From NCBI RefSeq assembly GCF_014656455.1, contig NZ_BNCL01000003.1, forward strand, positions 186,001 through 250,000: DNA of 64,000 bases, in the 5' to 3' direction. The stretch comes from Paracoccus aerius (GTDB taxonomy: Bacteria; Pseudomonadota; Alphaproteobacteria; Rhodobacterales; Rhodobacteraceae). Position numbers and translations under genes: made by a program. The notes under the pieces are model-generated. The model did not search any database. It saw nothing but the letters and a program-made list of their open reading frames with translations, and was not told the origin of the DNA. This document shows positions 1-9,942 of the stretch, piece by piece. Within the stretch, counting starts at the first letter, position 1, and the number at the start of each line of letters is the position of its first letter.

Positions 1-403
1 CGGGCCGCGCCATGCCGAAATTGTGGTGGATGCGGGTCTTGGTGTCGTTGCCCTTTTCATGGCCGATCACCACGCAGGGCGCGTCGTTGAGGCGGGCAAG
101 GCCGCCCATGACCGCATGGTCGTCGCCGAATGCGCGGTCGCCCGCAAGGGGCGTGTATTCGCTGAACAGCGCATCGATATAGTCGCGGCAATGGGGGCGG
201 TCGGGATGGCGGGCGACCTGGGTCTTCCGCCAGGGGTCCAGGCTTTTGTAAAGGTCGCGCAGCAGCTCGCCCGACTTCTTGTCCAGGGCCGCGGCCTCTT
301 TCTCGACGTCCACGGTATTTTCGGATTTGCGGGCCAGGGCGCGAAGCTCCTCGGCCTTGCCCTCGATGTCGGCAAGCGGCTTTTCGAAATCCAGATAGAC
401 CAT
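1..403 (-). CDS. accA: Acetyl-CoA carboxylase carboxyltransferase subunit alpha, N-terminal part (cut by window edge)
   Basis: Carboxyltransferase alpha subunit of acetyl-CoA carboxylase, which makes malonyl-CoA for fatty acid synthesis in the cytoplasm. The reverse strand from the ATG at 403 reads [20 protein letters not shown] and continues with [16 protein letters not shown] and [15 protein letters not shown], typical of AccA. About 134 of the usual roughly 320 residues are present; the catalytic crotonase-fold C-terminal part lies beyond position 1. No frameshift is seen in the visible part. It runs away from the L,D-transpeptidase unit and is separated from it by a dispersed intergenic hairpin element. 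Confidence 0.93.
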   Translation of the reverse strand, partial: MVYLDFEKPLADIEGKAEELRALARKSENTVDVEKEAAALDKKSGELLRDLYKSLDPWRKTQVARHPDRPHCRDYIDALFSEYTPLAGDRAFGDDHAVMGGLARLNDAPCVVIGHEKGNDTKTRIHHNFGMARP

Positions 404-477
404 GCGGGGTGTGCCTTCGGGTGTGTTCGGGTGTGCGCTCCTATATGATCGCGCGGCAACGGGATTGCAACGCGGCA

Positions 478-530
478 CCGGGGGTTTCATACCCCCGGAC
501 CCCCGTGGGATATTTGAACCATAGTGAAAG
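478..530 (+). repeat. Dispersed intergenic hairpin element, copy A
   Basis: A perfect 8-bp stem (478-485 with 491-498, 5-nt loop) is followed by a run of C and the core TGGGATATTT (506-515), ending in GTGAAAG. The same hairpin plus GATATTT arrangement recurs at 3384, 42051, 45131 and 60789. Here it sits between the accA start and the L,D-transpeptidase stop. Confidence 0.6.
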
Positions 531-537
531 CGCTGCG

Positions 538-1086
538 TCAGGGCAGGATCTCGACGGTCGTGCCGATGCGGGCGGCGGCGTAGAGTTCGCGGATTTCCGC
601 GTCGCTGACGGCGATGCAGCCCGCCGTCCAGTCGCCGGGCAGGGTTTCGCCGTCGGGCCGCTGGTTGGGCTGGCCGTGGATGAAGATGTCGCCGCCCGGA
701 TCGATGCCGGACGCCGCGGCGCGGGCGCGGTCCTGCGGGCGCGGGTAATCGAGCCCCAGCGACAGGTGATAGGCGCTTGCGGGGTTCACGCGGTCGATGG
801 TGAAGCGGCCTTCGGGCGTCCTGCCGTCGCCCTGCCGGCGCTTGTCGCCATCCGGTGCGAAGCCGAGCGCGATGCGATAGGTCTTGAGCGGGCGGCCGTC
901 GCGATACGCCGTCATCCGGCGGTCGGACTTGCGGATCTGGATGTGATCGACAGGGCCGTCCAGGCCGGCAGTCAGGGGCGGCACGCGGGGGGCGGGTTCT
1001 GGCCGCTGCGGGGCGAGCATGATCCAGGCCGCCCCCAGCAGGCACAGCGCCGTCAGGACCGAGAAGAGGCGGGAAAGCCCCTTCAT
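538..1086 (-). CDS. L,D-transpeptidase (YkuD/ErfK family), membrane-anchored
   Basis: Periplasmic enzyme family that makes 3-3 crosslinks in peptidoglycan or attaches proteins to it. The 182-residue product begins with an uncleaved-looking hydrophobic segment (about 7-26), then a YkuD domain from about 47. The catalytic signature is complete: His137 in GGDIFIHG and Cys157 in [12 protein letters not shown]. Its start ATG (1084-1086) overlaps the stop of the upstream PatB-like gene by 4 nt, so the two are translationally coupled. It resembles the lipoprotein L,D-transpeptidase at 23235, which shares the GDGxTPEG and GGDIFIHG blocks. The donor and acceptor substrates cannot be told from sequence. 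Confidence 0.88.
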   Translation of the reverse strand: MKGLSRLFSVLTALCLLGAAWIMLAPQRPEPAPRVPPLTAGLDGPVDHIQIRKSDRRMTAYRDGRPLKTYRIALGFAPDGDKRRQGDGRTPEGRFTIDRVNPASAYHLSLGLDYPRPQDRARAAASGIDPGGDIFIHGQPNQRPDGETLPGDWTAGCIAVSDAEIRELYAAARIGTTVEILP

Positions 1087-2282
1087 TGCAGGTCTGCGAA
1101 GGCCTGTTGCAGGCGCTCCACGGCCTCGGTCACGCGGGCGCGGGGGGTGGCGAGGTTGAAGCGCAGGAAATCCTCGCCCCCGGTGCCGAAGGTGGCGCCG
1201 TGGTTGGCGGCGATGCGGGCGGCTTTTTCGACGCGGGCGGTGAATTCCGCAGGCGCCATGCCGGTGCCCGAAAAATCGACCCAGGACAGGTAGGTCGCCT
1301 GCAGGGGCATGGACCGCAGGCCGGGGATCGCGTGGATGCCCGCGTCGAAGATCCGCCGGTTGCCGTCAAGATAGTCCACAAGCGCGTCGACCCAGGCCGC
1401 GCCCTCGGGCGAATAGGCGGCCGTGACCATGTCCATCCCGAACAGGCCCGGAGAGATGCCGCGCGCCATCAGCGCCGCCTTGAAGCGGTCGCGCAGCGCC
1501 TTGTCCGCGATGATCGCGTTGCCGATATGGGCGCCCGCGATGTTGAAGGTCTTGGTGGCGGCGGTCAGCGTGACCAGCCGGTCCGCGATGTCCGGGCAGA
1601 CGGTGGCGGTGACGCTGTGCTTGTGGCCGGGCATGACCAGGTCGCAGTGGATTTCGTCCGATACCAGGATCAGGTCGTGGCGGATGCAGAAGTCGGCCAC
1701 CTCGCGCAGTTCGCCGGTGGTCCAGACCCTGCCGCCCGGATTGTGGGGCGAGCAGAGGATCAGCAGCCGCTCGCGTCCCGTCAGGCGGCTTTCCCAGCCG
1801 TTCCAGTCCATGCGGTAGAGGCCGTCTTCCTGCGCCAGGGGCAGTTCCACCAGTTCGCGACCCGAGGCACGGATGACGCGGCCAAAGGCGTGGTAGACGG
1901 GCGACATCACGATCACGCCGTCGCCAGCTTCGGTATAGGCGTCAAGCGCCATCGCCACGCCGTTCACCAGGCCCGCGCAGGTCAGGATCCAGTCGATGTC
2001 GATCTTCCAGCCGTGGCGGTTTTCCATCCACCAGCGGATCGCGTCCAGATAGGGGCGGTTCGCGCCGGGATAGCCGTAGACGCCGTGGGCGGCGACATCC
2101 TCGACCGCGCGCTGAACGGCTGCCGGGGGGCGGAAGTCCATGTCGGCCACCCACATCGCCAGGCCGCCTTCGTCAGGCGCCACGCCATAGGTCCCTTGCA
2201 TGTCGTCCCATTTGGAACAGCGGGTGCCCACGCGGTCGATGATCTCGTCAAAGTCGGGCCGGGGATGGCTGTGCTGGTTCAT
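1083..2282 (-). CDS. PatB/MalY-type PLP-dependent C-S lyase (cystathionine beta-lyase-like aminotransferase)
   Basis: Fold-type I PLP enzyme of the MalY/PatB group, which cleaves the C-S bond of cystathionine or related cysteine S-conjugates in the cytoplasm. The 399-residue product starts [20 protein letters not shown] at the ATG at 2282; in-frame extension upstream lacks family similarity. PLP contacts are visible: SPHNPGGR (about 178-185), Asp209 in VSDEIHCDL and the Schiff-base Lys244 in AATKTFN. The length matches the family (about 390). It is the first gene of a two-gene unit with the L,D-transpeptidase (ATGA overlap) and is divergent from def. The preferred substrate is uncertain. Confidence 0.88.
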   Translation of the reverse strand: MNQHSHPRPDFDEIIDRVGTRCSKWDDMQGTYGVAPDEGGLAMWVADMDFRPPAAVQRAVEDVAAHGVYGYPGANRPYLDAIRWWMENRHGWKIDIDWILTCAGLVNGVAMALDAYTEAGDGVIVMSPVYHAFGRVIRASGRELVELPLAQEDGLYRMDWNGWESRLTGRERLLILCSPHNPGGRVWTTGELREVADFCIRHDLILVSDEIHCDLVMPGHKHSVTATVCPDIADRLVTLTAATKTFNIAGAHIGNAIIADKALRDRFKAALMARGISPGLFGMDMVTAAYSPEGAAWVDALVDYLDGNRRIFDAGIHAIPGLRSMPLQATYLSWVDFSGTGMAPAEFTARVEKAARIAANHGATFGTGGEDFLRFNLATPRARVTEAVERLQQAFADLQ

Positions 2283-2322
2283 GGTCCTGCCTGTCGCTGT
2301 TTCCCCATGCATATGCCGGTTG

Positions 2323-2351
2323 TTGCTTATGGTGAAGCCTTGCCCTAAATC
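2323..2351 (+). promoter_or_regulatory. Candidate sigma-70-type promoter of def
   Basis: TTGCTT (2323-2328), a 17-nt spacer and TAAATC (2346-2351). The predicted transcription start would fall at about 2358, immediately in front of the def ATG at 2359, which would make the mRNA leaderless or nearly so. Only weak GGGA precedes that ATG. Pattern match only. Confidence 0.35.
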
Positions 2352-2358
2352 GCGGGAC

Positions 2359-2883
2359 ATGAGCAGCCTGCGCCCCATCCTGATCCATCCCGACCCGCGC
2401 CTGAAGAAGGTCTGCGAGCCCGTGGCCCGCATCACGCCCGAGATCGAGACGCTGGCCGCCGACATGCTGGCCACCATGTACGACGCGCCGGGCGTGGGCC
2501 TGGCCGCGCCGCAGGTGGGCGTGCTGTCCCGCGTGTTCGTGATGGACGCCAACCGCGACCCCGAGGCCGAGCGTCGCCCCTTGGTGCTGGTCAACCCCGA
2601 GGTGACCTGGGAATCCGAGGAGCTGAACACCTATGAGGAAGGCTGCCTGTCCATCCCCGAGCAATATGCCGACGTGACGCGCCCCAAGCAGGTACGGCTG
2701 CAATGGATGGGCCTGGACGGCAAGACGCATGAGGAAGAGTTCGACGGGCTGTGGGCGACCTGCGCGCAGCACGAGCTGGACCACCTGAACGGCGTCTTGT
2801 TCATCGACCACCTGTCCGCCATCAAGCGCCAGATGATCACCCGCCGCATGGTCAAGCTGAAGCGGGAAAAGGGCCGCGCGTGA
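2359..2883 (+). CDS. def: Peptide deformylase
   Basis: Removes the formyl group from the N-terminal methionine of nascent proteins; a cytoplasmic metalloenzyme. The 174-residue product has all three deformylase motifs: GVGLAAPQ (45-52), EGCLSIP with metal ligand Cys96, and QHELDH with His138, catalytic Glu139 and His142. The start MSSLRPILIHPDP is chosen because the family begins just before the ILxxPDPRL stretch; the frame is open further upstream. Its TGA stop overlaps the GTG start of the deformylase-like gene that follows, and fmt, the enzyme that adds the formyl group, lies next, so the cluster handles both ends of the formyl cycle. Confidence 0.96.
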   Translation: MSSLRPILIHPDPRLKKVCEPVARITPEIETLAADMLATMYDAPGVGLAAPQVGVLSRVFVMDANRDPEAERRPLVLVNPEVTWESEELNTYEEGCLSIPEQYADVTRPKQVRLQWMGLDGKTHEEEFDGLWATCAQHELDHLNGVLFIDHLSAIKRQMITRRMVKLKREKGRA

Positions 2884-3380
2884 CGGTCCGCGCCTTCCTG
2901 CCCTATTCGGACCGGCGGCTGCATATCCCCGCCGATCCGGTCGAAGCCGTCACCGAGACTGTCCGGATGATCTGGGACGACATGGTGGACACGATGGAGG
3001 CGATGCCCGGCGTGGGGCTTGCCGCGCCGCAGATCGGGATCATGCTGCGGCTGGCTGTCGTGGATGCGTCCGAGAAGCGGGGGCAGGCGGTGCGCATGGC
3101 CAATCCCGAGGTCCTGCACGCCAGCGTCCAGTTCCGCAGCCATGACGAGGCCAGCCCCAATCTGCCGGGCGTCTTTGCCCCCGTCAGCCGACCGCGCGCG
3201 GTGACGGTGCGCTTCCTGAACGAGGCGGGCGAGGTCGAGGAGCGCGATTTCGTGGGCCTGTGGGCCACCAGCGTCCAGCACCAGATCGACCATCTGGACG
3301 GGCGGATGTATGTCGATCACCTGTCGCCCCTGCGGCGCAAGATGCTGGTCGCGAAATCGGCGAAGCTGGCGCGGCGGTGA
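2880..3380 (+). CDS. Peptide deformylase-like protein lacking catalytic residues
   Basis: A 166-residue deformylase-fold paralogue starting at a GTG (2880-2882) that overlaps the stop of def (GTGA). Motif 1 is intact ([10 protein letters not shown], 44-53). Motif 2 is lost: where def has EGCLSIP this protein has EASPNLP, so the metal-binding Cys is a Ser (92). Motif 3 reads HQIDH (134-138): both His remain but the catalytic Glu is Gln135. With one ligand and the general base gone it is unlikely to deformylate peptides. No frameshift is seen and the reading frame is fully maintained, so a retained non-catalytic role, for example ribosome or peptide binding, is more likely than decay. The role itself is not known. 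Confidence 0.85.
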   Translation: MTVRAFLPYSDRRLHIPADPVEAVTETVRMIWDDMVDTMEAMPGVGLAAPQIGIMLRLAVVDASEKRGQAVRMANPEVLHASVQFRSHDEASPNLPGVFAPVSRPRAVTVRFLNEAGEVEERDFVGLWATSVQHQIDHLDGRMYVDHLSPLRRKMLVAKSAKLARR

Positions 3381-3383
3381 CCG

Positions 3384-3436
3384 CCGGGGGCGCTTCGCCC
3401 CCCGGACCCCCCGAGGATATTTGGACACAGAAGGTG
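3384..3436 (+). repeat. Dispersed intergenic hairpin element, copy B
   Basis: A strong CGCTTCG-capped stem of G/C (3384-3405), then CCCCCC and the core GAGGATATTT (3413-3422) and ACAGAAGGTGA. It fills the gap between the deformylase-like stop (3380) and the fmt start (3445), so its 3-prime tail also supplies the purine-rich ribosome-binding region of fmt. Confidence 0.6.
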
Positions 3437-3444
3437 AGGGCAGG

Positions 3445-4338
3445 ATGCGCGTGATCTTCATGGGAACGCCCGAGTTCTCGGTGCCGGCGCTGCGGGCGAT
3501 CGCCGCGCGGCATGAGGTCGTGGCGGTCTATTCGCAGCCGCCGCGGGCTGCGGGGCGGGGGCAGAAGCCTCGGCCGTCAGCCGTCCATCGTGCTGCCGAG
3601 GAACTGGGGATCGAGGTACGAACGCCGCTGCGATTGCGCGATGCGGCGGATCAAGCGGATTTCGCGTCCTTGCAGGCGGATGTGGCGGTGGTAGTGGCCT
3701 ATGGGCTGATCCTGCCGCAGCCGGTGCTGGATGCGCCGCGCGTGGGATGCCTGAACATTCATGCCTCGCTTCTGCCGCGCTGGCGGGGTGCGGCGCCGAT
3801 CCATCGGGCGGTCATGGCAGGGGATGCGGAAACCGGCGTTGCCATCATGCAGATGGAGGCGGGGCTGGATACCGGGCCGGTGCTGGCCGAGGCGCGCACG
3901 GCGATAGGGGCCGAGGAGACGACTGCCGACCTGCATGACCGTCTGGCGGCGATGGGGGCGGACCTGGTCGTGGATGTGCTGGACCGGCTGCCGCTGCCCG
4001 CCGTGCCGCAGGCCGCCGAAGGCGTGACCTATGCCGCCAAGATCGACAAGGCCGAGGCGCGGGTGGACTGGACCCGCCCAGCCGCCGAGGTGGACCGGCT
4101 GATCCGGGGCCTGTCGCCTTTTCCCGGCGCCTGGTGCGAGATCGCGGGCGAGCGGGTGAAGCTGCTGCGCAGCCGGGTCGTTGAAGGGCAGGGGGTTCCG
4201 GGGCAGGTGCTGGCGGGCTTCACCGTCGCCTGCGGGGATGGCGCAGTCGAGGTGCTGGAAGCGCAGCGGTCGGGGAAGAAGCCGATGACGACGGACGAAT
4301 TGCTGCGGGGTTGGGGACTTCCGGCGCGGCTGAACTAG
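3445..4338 (+). CDS. fmt: Methionyl-tRNA formyltransferase
   Basis: Transfers a formyl group from 10-formyltetrahydrofolate to the initiator Met-tRNA. The product is 297 residues (family about 310), starting [20 protein letters not shown] at the ATG at 3445, preceded by AGAAGGTGAGGG. The formyl-binding core shows the [16 protein letters not shown] block, containing the catalytic Asn and His, and the DTGPVL stretch with the catalytic Asp. The C-terminal anticodon-stem-binding domain follows from about residue 200 ([20 protein letters not shown]). It lies downstream of def and the deformylase-like gene in the same direction and is convergent with secA. Confidence 0.96.
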   Translation: MRVIFMGTPEFSVPALRAIAARHEVVAVYSQPPRAAGRGQKPRPSAVHRAAEELGIEVRTPLRLRDAADQADFASLQADVAVVVAYGLILPQPVLDAPRVGCLNIHASLLPRWRGAAPIHRAVMAGDAETGVAIMQMEAGLDTGPVLAEARTAIGAEETTADLHDRLAAMGADLVVDVLDRLPLPAVPQAAEGVTYAAKIDKAEARVDWTRPAAEVDRLIRGLSPFPGAWCEIAGERVKLLRSRVVEGQGVPGQVLAGFTVACGDGAVEVLEAQRSGKKPMTTDELLRGWGLPARLN

Positions 4339-4367
4339 CGGCCGCCTTCCTGCGGGTCAGGGAGATT

Positions 4368-4390
4368 GGGTGGGGCCTGCAACCCCACCC
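4368..4390. terminator. Hairpin between convergent fmt and secA
   Basis: A perfect 8-bp stem, GGGTGGGG (4368-4375) with CCCCACCC (4383-4390), and a 7-nt loop. There is no T tract on either side, so it may be a transcript-end stabiliser rather than a true intrinsic terminator. Confidence 0.45.
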
Positions 4391-4407
4391 TGCAGGAGCA
4401 CGGCGCG

Positions 4408-7125
4408 TCAGATCGCGCCGTGGCAGTGCTTGAACTTCTTGCCCGATCCGCAGGGGCAGGGATCGTTGCGCGACGGGTTGCCCCAGGTGTTCATATCGGC
4501 TTCGTCGAAGCCCGCAACCAGCGGCGCAGGCTTGTCCGCATCGTCATCGGACTGGCGCTCGGCCCCATGCTCCATCGTCAGGTGTTCCTGCGCGGCCTTC
4601 TGCTGCTCGGCCATCTGGCGCAGCATTTCCTCGCGCTCGGCCTCGGTCAGGGGGCGGATCTGTGCAAGGCGCTGCGTCACGTCGAAGCGCAGGCCGTCCA
4701 GCATGGTCTCGAAAAGCTGGAAGGCCTCGGTCTTGTATTCCGACAGGGGATCGCGCTGCGCATAGCCGCGGAAGCCCACGACGGACCGCAGGTGTTCCAG
4801 CGTCAGCAGGTGGTCGCGCCATTTCTGGTCGATCATCTGCAGCAGGACCTGCTTTTCGATATTGCGCATGTTTTCCGGGCCGAAGGCCTGCGCCTTGTCG
4901 GCCATATAGGTATCGGTCGCCTTTTCGATCCGTTCGCGCATGGCGTCCTGATCCACGCCTTCCTCGGCCGCCCAGTCGGCGACGGGCAGGTTCATGTTCA
5001 GCCGTTCGCGGATCGCAGTCTTCAGGCCGTCCAGATCCCATTGTTCGGGATAGGATTTCGGCGGCATGAATTCATCGACCAGATCGTCGATGACCTGGTG
5101 GCGCATGTCGGCGGCGATCTCTCCGACCTCGGTGCTGTCCATGATCTCGCGGCGCTGGCTGAAGATCGCCTTGCGCTGATCGTTCATCACGTCGTCGAAT
5201 TTCAGCAATTGCTTGCGGATGTCGAAGTTGCGGCCTTCCACCTTGGCCTGGGCGCGTTCCAGGGACTTGTTGACCCAGGGGTGGACGATCGCCTCGCCTT
5301 CCTTCATGCCCAGGGTGGACAGGACCTTGTCCAGCCGTTCGGACCCGAAGATCCGCATCAGGTCGTCGTCGAGCGACAGGAAGAACAGCGACCGGCCGGG
5401 GTCGCCCTGACGGCCGGAACGGCCGCGCAACTGGTTGTCGATCCGGCGGCTTTCGTGGCGTTCGGTGCCCAGCACGAACAGCCCGCCCGAGGCCAGCACC
5501 TTTTCCTTGTCCGCCGCGTGTTCCGCTTCGATCCGGGCGCGGATTTCGTCGGGGTTCGCCTCGGGGTCGGCTGCAAGCGCGGCCAGCACCTTCATTTCCA
5601 CGTTGCCGCCCAACTGGATGTCGGTGCCGCGGCCGGCCATGTTGGTAGCGATGGTGACGGCGCCGGGCTTGCCCGCGTCGGCCACGATCTGCGCCTCGGC
5701 CTCGTGCTGGCGGGCGTTCAGGACGTTGTGGGGGATGCCCTGCTTTTTCAGGATCTCGGACAGCATCTCGGACTTCTCGATGCTGGTGGTGCCGACCAGG
5801 GTCGGCTGGCCCTTGGCATGGGCTTCCTTGATCGCCTCGACGACGGCTGCGTATTTTTCCTGCGCGGTGCGATAGACGCGGTCATGTTCGTCCTGGCGCG
5901 CGATGCCGCGGTTGGTCGGAACCTCGACCACGCCCAGCTTGTAGATCTCGGCGAATTCCTCGGCCTCGGTCGCGGCCGTGCCGGTCATGCCCGCCAGCTT
6001 GTTGTAAAGGCGGAAGTAGTTCTGGAAGGTCACGCTGGCCAAGGTGACGTTTTCCGGCTGGATGGTCACGCCTTCCTTGGCCTCGATGGCTTGGTGCAGG
6101 CCGTCGGACAGGCGGCGGCCCTTCATCATCCGGCCCGTGAATTCGTCGATCAGCATCACCTCGCCGTCGCGGACCATGTAGTGCTGGTCCTTGTTGAACA
6201 GCTTGTAGGCGCGCAATGCCTGGTTGGCGTGGTGGACGATGGTGGTGGATTCCGGGTCATAGAGCGTCTGGCCCTCGGGCAGGATGCCGTCGGCCTGCAG
6301 GCGGGTTTCCAGGAACTCGTTGCCTTCCTCGGTGAAGGTGGCGTTGCGGGCCTTCTCGTCCAGCTTGTAGTGTTCTTCCGTCAGCAGCGGGATGTACTGG
6401 TTCAGCGTGACATACAGTTCGCTGCGGTCCTGCGACGGACCCGAGATGATCAGCGGGGTCCGCGCCTCGTCGATCAGGATCGAGTCCACCTCGTCCACGA
6501 TGGCGTAGTTGTGGCCGCGCTGGACCATTTCCTCGACGCTGCCCTTCATGTTGTCGCGCAGATAGTCGAAGCCCAGTTCGTTGTTCGTGGCATAGGTCAC
6601 GTCGGCGGCATAGGCCTGACGTTTTTCGGGTTCCGCCTGGAAGGGATAGACGACGCCCGTGGTCATGCCCAGCTGGCGGAAGACCTTGCCCATCCAGTCG
6701 GCGTCGCGTTTCGCCAGATAGTCGTTGACCGTGACGACATGGACGCCCTTGCCGGTCAGGGCGTTCAGATAGGCAGGGAAGGTCGCGACCAGGGTCTTGC
6801 CCTCGCCCGTCTTCATCTCGGCAATGTTACCCTGGTGCAGGAAGATCCCGCCCATCAGCTGCACGTCGAAGGCGCGCAGGCCCAGGGCGCGGCGCGCGCC
6901 CTCGCGGCAGTTGGCGAAGGCTTCGGGCAGGATGTCGTCCAGGCTTTCCCCCTGGGCCACGCGGTTCTGGAACTCGCGGGTCTTCTCGACCAGCTGCTGG
7001 TCGGTCAGCGGGCGGAACTGATCCTCCAGCGCGTTGATGCGGGCCACCAGCCCGCGCGTTCCCTTGACCTTGCGGTCATTGGGGCTTCCAAAGACCTTCT
7101 TCGCCAGATTTCCGATGCCGAGCAT
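4408..7125 (-). CDS. secA: Preprotein translocase ATPase SecA
   Basis: Motor ATPase that drives unfolded preproteins through SecYEG at the inner membrane. Full length at 905 residues, starting [20 protein letters not shown]. Visible features are the Walker A loop [11 protein letters not shown] (about 100-110), the DEAD-type [17 protein letters not shown], the helicase motif [14 protein letters not shown] and [11 protein letters not shown], and a C-terminal zinc-binding tail [14 protein letters not shown] that contacts SecB. The start is preceded by GAAGGTAAC. It is divergent from the parvulin gene, a periplasmic folding factor, with 196 nt between them, a logical pairing of export and folding genes. 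Confidence 0.98.
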   Translation of the reverse strand: MLGIGNLAKKVFGSPNDRKVKGTRGLVARINALEDQFRPLTDQQLVEKTREFQNRVAQGESLDDILPEAFANCREGARRALGLRAFDVQLMGGIFLHQGNIAEMKTGEGKTLVATFPAYLNALTGKGVHVVTVNDYLAKRDADWMGKVFRQLGMTTGVVYPFQAEPEKRQAYAADVTYATNNELGFDYLRDNMKGSVEEMVQRGHNYAIVDEVDSILIDEARTPLIISGPSQDRSELYVTLNQYIPLLTEEHYKLDEKARNATFTEEGNEFLETRLQADGILPEGQTLYDPESTTIVHHANQALRAYKLFNKDQHYMVRDGEVMLIDEFTGRMMKGRRLSDGLHQAIEAKEGVTIQPENVTLASVTFQNYFRLYNKLAGMTGTAATEAEEFAEIYKLGVVEVPTNRGIARQDEHDRVYRTAQEKYAAVVEAIKEAHAKGQPTLVGTTSIEKSEMLSEILKKQGIPHNVLNARQHEAEAQIVADAGKPGAVTIATNMAGRGTDIQLGGNVEMKVLAALAADPEANPDEIRARIEAEHAADKEKVLASGGLFVLGTERHESRRIDNQLRGRSGRQGDPGRSLFFLSLDDDLMRIFGSERLDKVLSTLGMKEGEAIVHPWVNKSLERAQAKVEGRNFDIRKQLLKFDDVMNDQRKAIFSQRREIMDSTEVGEIAADMRHQVIDDLVDEFMPPKSYPEQWDLDGLKTAIRERLNMNLPVADWAAEEGVDQDAMRERIEKATDTYMADKAQAFGPENMRNIEKQVLLQMIDQKWRDHLLTLEHLRSVVGFRGYAQRDPLSEYKTEAFQLFETMLDGLRFDVTQRLAQIRPLTEAEREEMLRQMAEQQKAAQEHLTMEHGAERQSDDDADKPAPLVAGFDEADMNTWGNPSRNDPCPCGSGKKFKHCHGAI

Positions 7126-7321
7126 GTTACCTTCGCAATCACGTTGTTGGGAAAGGCGGTGTCTGCCGGGCTATTGCCGCGACCTGCCGCATTGCCGTAT
7201 CAGGGGCCTGAACGAAAGCGGCGGCAGCGCCTTCCACGGAGTTGGTCCGGGATCTATGCCTCGCCTGCCGGACTGTCAACGCTGGCCCGGACGCGCGGGC
7301 TGAACACGCGAAGGAATCTCC

Positions 7322-8173
7322 ATGCTGAAACCGTCGATTCTGGCCGTCCTTCTGGCCGTCCTTCTGGCCGCGTCCCTGCCGCTGTCCGTCCAGGCCCAGG
7401 ACAAGGGCGCCGACACGGTCGTGGCGACCGTCAACGGCACGCCCATCACCCTGGGCGAGATGATCGTGATGAAGCAGGCCGCATCCCAGGATCCCCAGAT
7501 GGCCGAGATGGGCGACGGTGCCCTATACGAGATCATGCTGGACCAGTTGATCCAGCAGACCGCCGTGGCCGATGCCGGCCAGGAAAACGCCGGCGTGCGC
7601 GCTCAGCTGGAAATCCAGCGGCGCAACACCCTGGCCGCCGCCGCGATCACCGAGGTCACCAAGAACCAGCCGACCGACGAGGAAATCCAGGCGGCCTATG
7701 ACAAGCTGTTCGCGGCCGAGGAACCCGCGACCGAATATTCCGCCGCCCATATCCTTGTCGATACCGAGGAAAAAGCCCGCGAGATCAAGGCCCAGCTTGA
7801 TGGCGGCGCCGATTTCGGGACGCTGGCCGAACAAAGCTCGACCGGGCCCAGCGGGCCGAACAAGGGCGATCTGGGCTGGTTTTCTGCCGACCAGATGGTC
7901 AAGCCCTTCGCCGACGCCGTCAGCGCGATGGAAAAGGGCCAGATCTCGGACCCCGTGCAGACCGAGTTCGGCTGGCACGTCATCAAGCTGAACGACACCC
8001 GCCTGCGCGAAGCCCCGGCGCTTGACGAGGTGCGCGACCAGATCAGCCAGATGGTCCTGCGCGACAAGGTCCAAGCCGAGATCGAGCGCCTGACCTCGGA
8101 AGCGACGGTCGAGAAGGTCGAGGGCATCGACCCCGCCCTGATGAACAAGACCGAACTGCTGGAGGCGCAATAA
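7322..8173 (+). CDS. Periplasmic parvulin-type peptidyl-prolyl cis-trans isomerase
   Basis: Catalyses proline isomerisation during folding of exported proteins. The 283-residue product has a clear Sec signal peptide (hydrophobic 6-22, cleavage after VQAQ/A near 24), an N-terminal SurA/PpiC-like chaperone segment, and a rotamase domain at roughly 138-232 with AAHILVDTEEKAREIK, the GDLGWFSADQMVKPF block and EFGWHVIKL. It starts with MLKPSILAVLLAVL after the ribosome-binding site AAGGAATC. The stop TAA shares its last base with the argJ ATG (TAATG), so argJ is probably translated by re-initiation. The association of this gene with secA and argJ fits a conserved neighbourhood of this bacterial family. 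Confidence 0.92.
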   Translation: MLKPSILAVLLAVLLAASLPLSVQAQDKGADTVVATVNGTPITLGEMIVMKQAASQDPQMAEMGDGALYEIMLDQLIQQTAVADAGQENAGVRAQLEIQRRNTLAAAAITEVTKNQPTDEEIQAAYDKLFAAEEPATEYSAAHILVDTEEKAREIKAQLDGGADFGTLAEQSSTGPSGPNKGDLGWFSADQMVKPFADAVSAMEKGQISDPVQTEFGWHVIKLNDTRLREAPALDEVRDQISQMVLRDKVQAEIERLTSEATVEKVEGIDPALMNKTELLEAQ

Positions 8174-9426
8174 TGGGCAAGGCCGGGCTTCCCGTTTCAC
8201 CCCTGGCCCCAGCCCGCTTTCCCGACCTGCCGGTGATCGATGGCGTGGAATTCGCCAGCGGTGCCGCAGGTGTGAAGTATCAGGGCCGCACCGACGTGAC
8301 CCTGATCCGCGTCGCGCCCGGATCCACGCTGGCGGGGGCCTTTACCCGGTCCTCGACCCGCGCGGCCTGCATCCTGGACAACCAGGCGAAGCTGGCCGGG
8401 GGGGGCGATGCGCCGCAAGGCGCGGCGATCATCGTCAATTCCGGGAATGCCAATGCCTTCACCGGAACGCGGGGCCAGGAATCCGTGGATGCGGTGACGG
8501 GCGCGGTGGCTGCCGCAACGGGCGTTCCGGCGGATCGGGTCTTTTCGTCCTCGACCGGGGTGATCGGGGAACCGCTGCCCCATGACCGGATCATCGCCAT
8601 CGTCGATGACCTGGCGGCAATGCTGGAAGCGGGTGGCATTGCCGACGCGGCCCGTGCGATCATGACCACCGACACCTTCCCCAAGGGCGCCTCGGCCACG
8701 GTGGCGGGCGAGGGCGGCGAGATCCGCATCGCCGGCATCGCCAAGGGATCGGGCATGATCGCGCCCGACATGGCGACGATGCTGGTCTATGTCTTCACCG
8801 ACGCCACCATCGCGGCCCCGCTGCTGCAGCAGGCGCTGTCGTCGGGCCTGGACAAGACGTTCAACGCCATCACCGTGGACAGCGACACCTCGACCTCGGA
8901 CGCGCTGATCCTGGCCGCGACCGGGCGCAGCAAGGCCGCGCCCATCACCTCGCTGGACAGCGGGGCGGGTGCGGGTTTCGTGGCGGCGCTGCACGGCGTC
9001 ATGCGCGAACTGGCGCAGCTTGTGGTGCGCGACGGCGAGGGAGCGACGAAGTTCGTCGAGGTGCAGGTCACGGGCGCGGCCTCTGATGCCGATGCTCACA
9101 GGGTCGCCATGTCCATCGCGAATTCGCCCCTGGTCAAGACCGCCATCGCGGGCGAGGACGCGAACTGGGGCCGCATCGTCGCCGCCGTTGGCAAGTCCGG
9201 TGCCCAGGCCGACCGCGACCGGCTGACGATCCGCTTTGGCGACATGATCCTGGCCGAGAATGGCTGGCGTTCGCCCAGCTATGACGAGGCCAAGGCCAGC
9301 GCCTACATGAAGCGGCAGGATCTGGTGATCGCCGTTGATCTGGGACTGGGGCAGGGGGCGCGGACCGTCTGGACCTGCGACCTGACCCACGGCTATATCG
9401 ACATCAACGCCGACTATCGGTCGTGA
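8173..9426 (+). CDS. argJ: Bifunctional ornithine acetyltransferase / N-acetylglutamate synthase
   Basis: Recycles the acetyl group between N-acetylornithine and glutamate in arginine synthesis; family members can also use acetyl-CoA. The 417-residue precursor carries the self-cleavage motif KGSGMIAPDMATML, with processing expected between Ala201 and Thr202, the latter becoming the nucleophile of the beta chain. Other family blocks are VNSGNANAFTG (88-98) and SSSTGVIGEPLP. The C terminus ends with the usual YIDINADYRS. The ATG overlaps the upstream parvulin stop by one base and the TGA overlaps the mutT GTG start. argG lies elsewhere in this window (32971). Confidence 0.97.
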   Translation: MGKAGLPVSPLAPARFPDLPVIDGVEFASGAAGVKYQGRTDVTLIRVAPGSTLAGAFTRSSTRAACILDNQAKLAGGGDAPQGAAIIVNSGNANAFTGTRGQESVDAVTGAVAAATGVPADRVFSSSTGVIGEPLPHDRIIAIVDDLAAMLEAGGIADAARAIMTTDTFPKGASATVAGEGGEIRIAGIAKGSGMIAPDMATMLVYVFTDATIAAPLLQQALSSGLDKTFNAITVDSDTSTSDALILAATGRSKAAPITSLDSGAGAGFVAALHGVMRELAQLVVRDGEGATKFVEVQVTGAASDADAHRVAMSIANSPLVKTAIAGEDANWGRIVAAVGKSGAQADRDRLTIRFGDMILAENGWRSPSYDEAKASAYMKRQDLVIAVDLGLGQGARTVWTCDLTHGYIDINADYRS

Positions 9427-9821
9427 AGACGGTCCTTGTTGCCGCCGTCGCGCTGATCGACGCGGACGGGCGCGTGCTTCTAGCACAGCGCCCGGAAGGC
9501 AAGTCCATGGCAGGCCTGTGGGAGTTTCCGGGCGGCAAGGTCGAGCCGGGCGAAACTCCCGAGGCAGCCCTGATCCGCGAACTGCACGAGGAACTGGGCA
9601 TCGACACCTGGACATCGTGCCTGGCACCCTTGACCTTTGCCAGCCACAGCTATCCCGACTTCCACCTGCTGATGCCGGTCTTTGCCTGCCGCCGGTGGAA
9701 CGGTATCGCCCATCCGCGGGAAGGACAGCAATTGGCATGGGTCCGTGCAGGGGATCTGCGAAACTATGCCATGCCGCCCGCCGACCTACCCCTGATCCCG
9801 ATGCTGCAGATGTGGCTTTGA
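9423..9821 (+). CDS. mutT: 8-oxo-dGTP diphosphatase (MutT family Nudix hydrolase)
   Basis: Hydrolyses oxidised nucleotides such as 8-oxo-dGTP to keep them out of DNA. The 132-residue product has a perfect Nudix box at about 37-59 (GGKVEPGET then RELHEELGI), preceded by the MutT-typical AGLWEFPGGK. It begins at a GTG (9423-9425) overlapping the argJ stop (GTGA), giving a three-gene run parvulin-argJ-mutT. The length and the compact N terminus match stand-alone MutT. No accessory domain is present. Confidence 0.93.
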   Translation: MKTVLVAAVALIDADGRVLLAQRPEGKSMAGLWEFPGGKVEPGETPEAALIRELHEELGIDTWTSCLAPLTFASHSYPDFHLLMPVFACRRWNGIAHPREGQQLAWVRAGDLRNYAMPPADLPLIPMLQMWL

Positions 9822-9942
9822 AGCCTCACCCCGGCGGCAAAAGTCACCAATGGGCCTCATTTATTCGCATATCGCGCAATCGTTAAACCATTGGTAACCA
9901 TTTCATGGCAGTTTGGTTCCAGAGGGAACAGGAGGGCTTGAC

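Noticed and set aside
4366..7701. Very long + strand open frame opposite secA (and similar frames opposite smc, infB and nusA)
   Set aside because: High-GC shadow frame of a conserved gene on the other strand; no Shine-Dalgarno or domain, and low-complexity composition.
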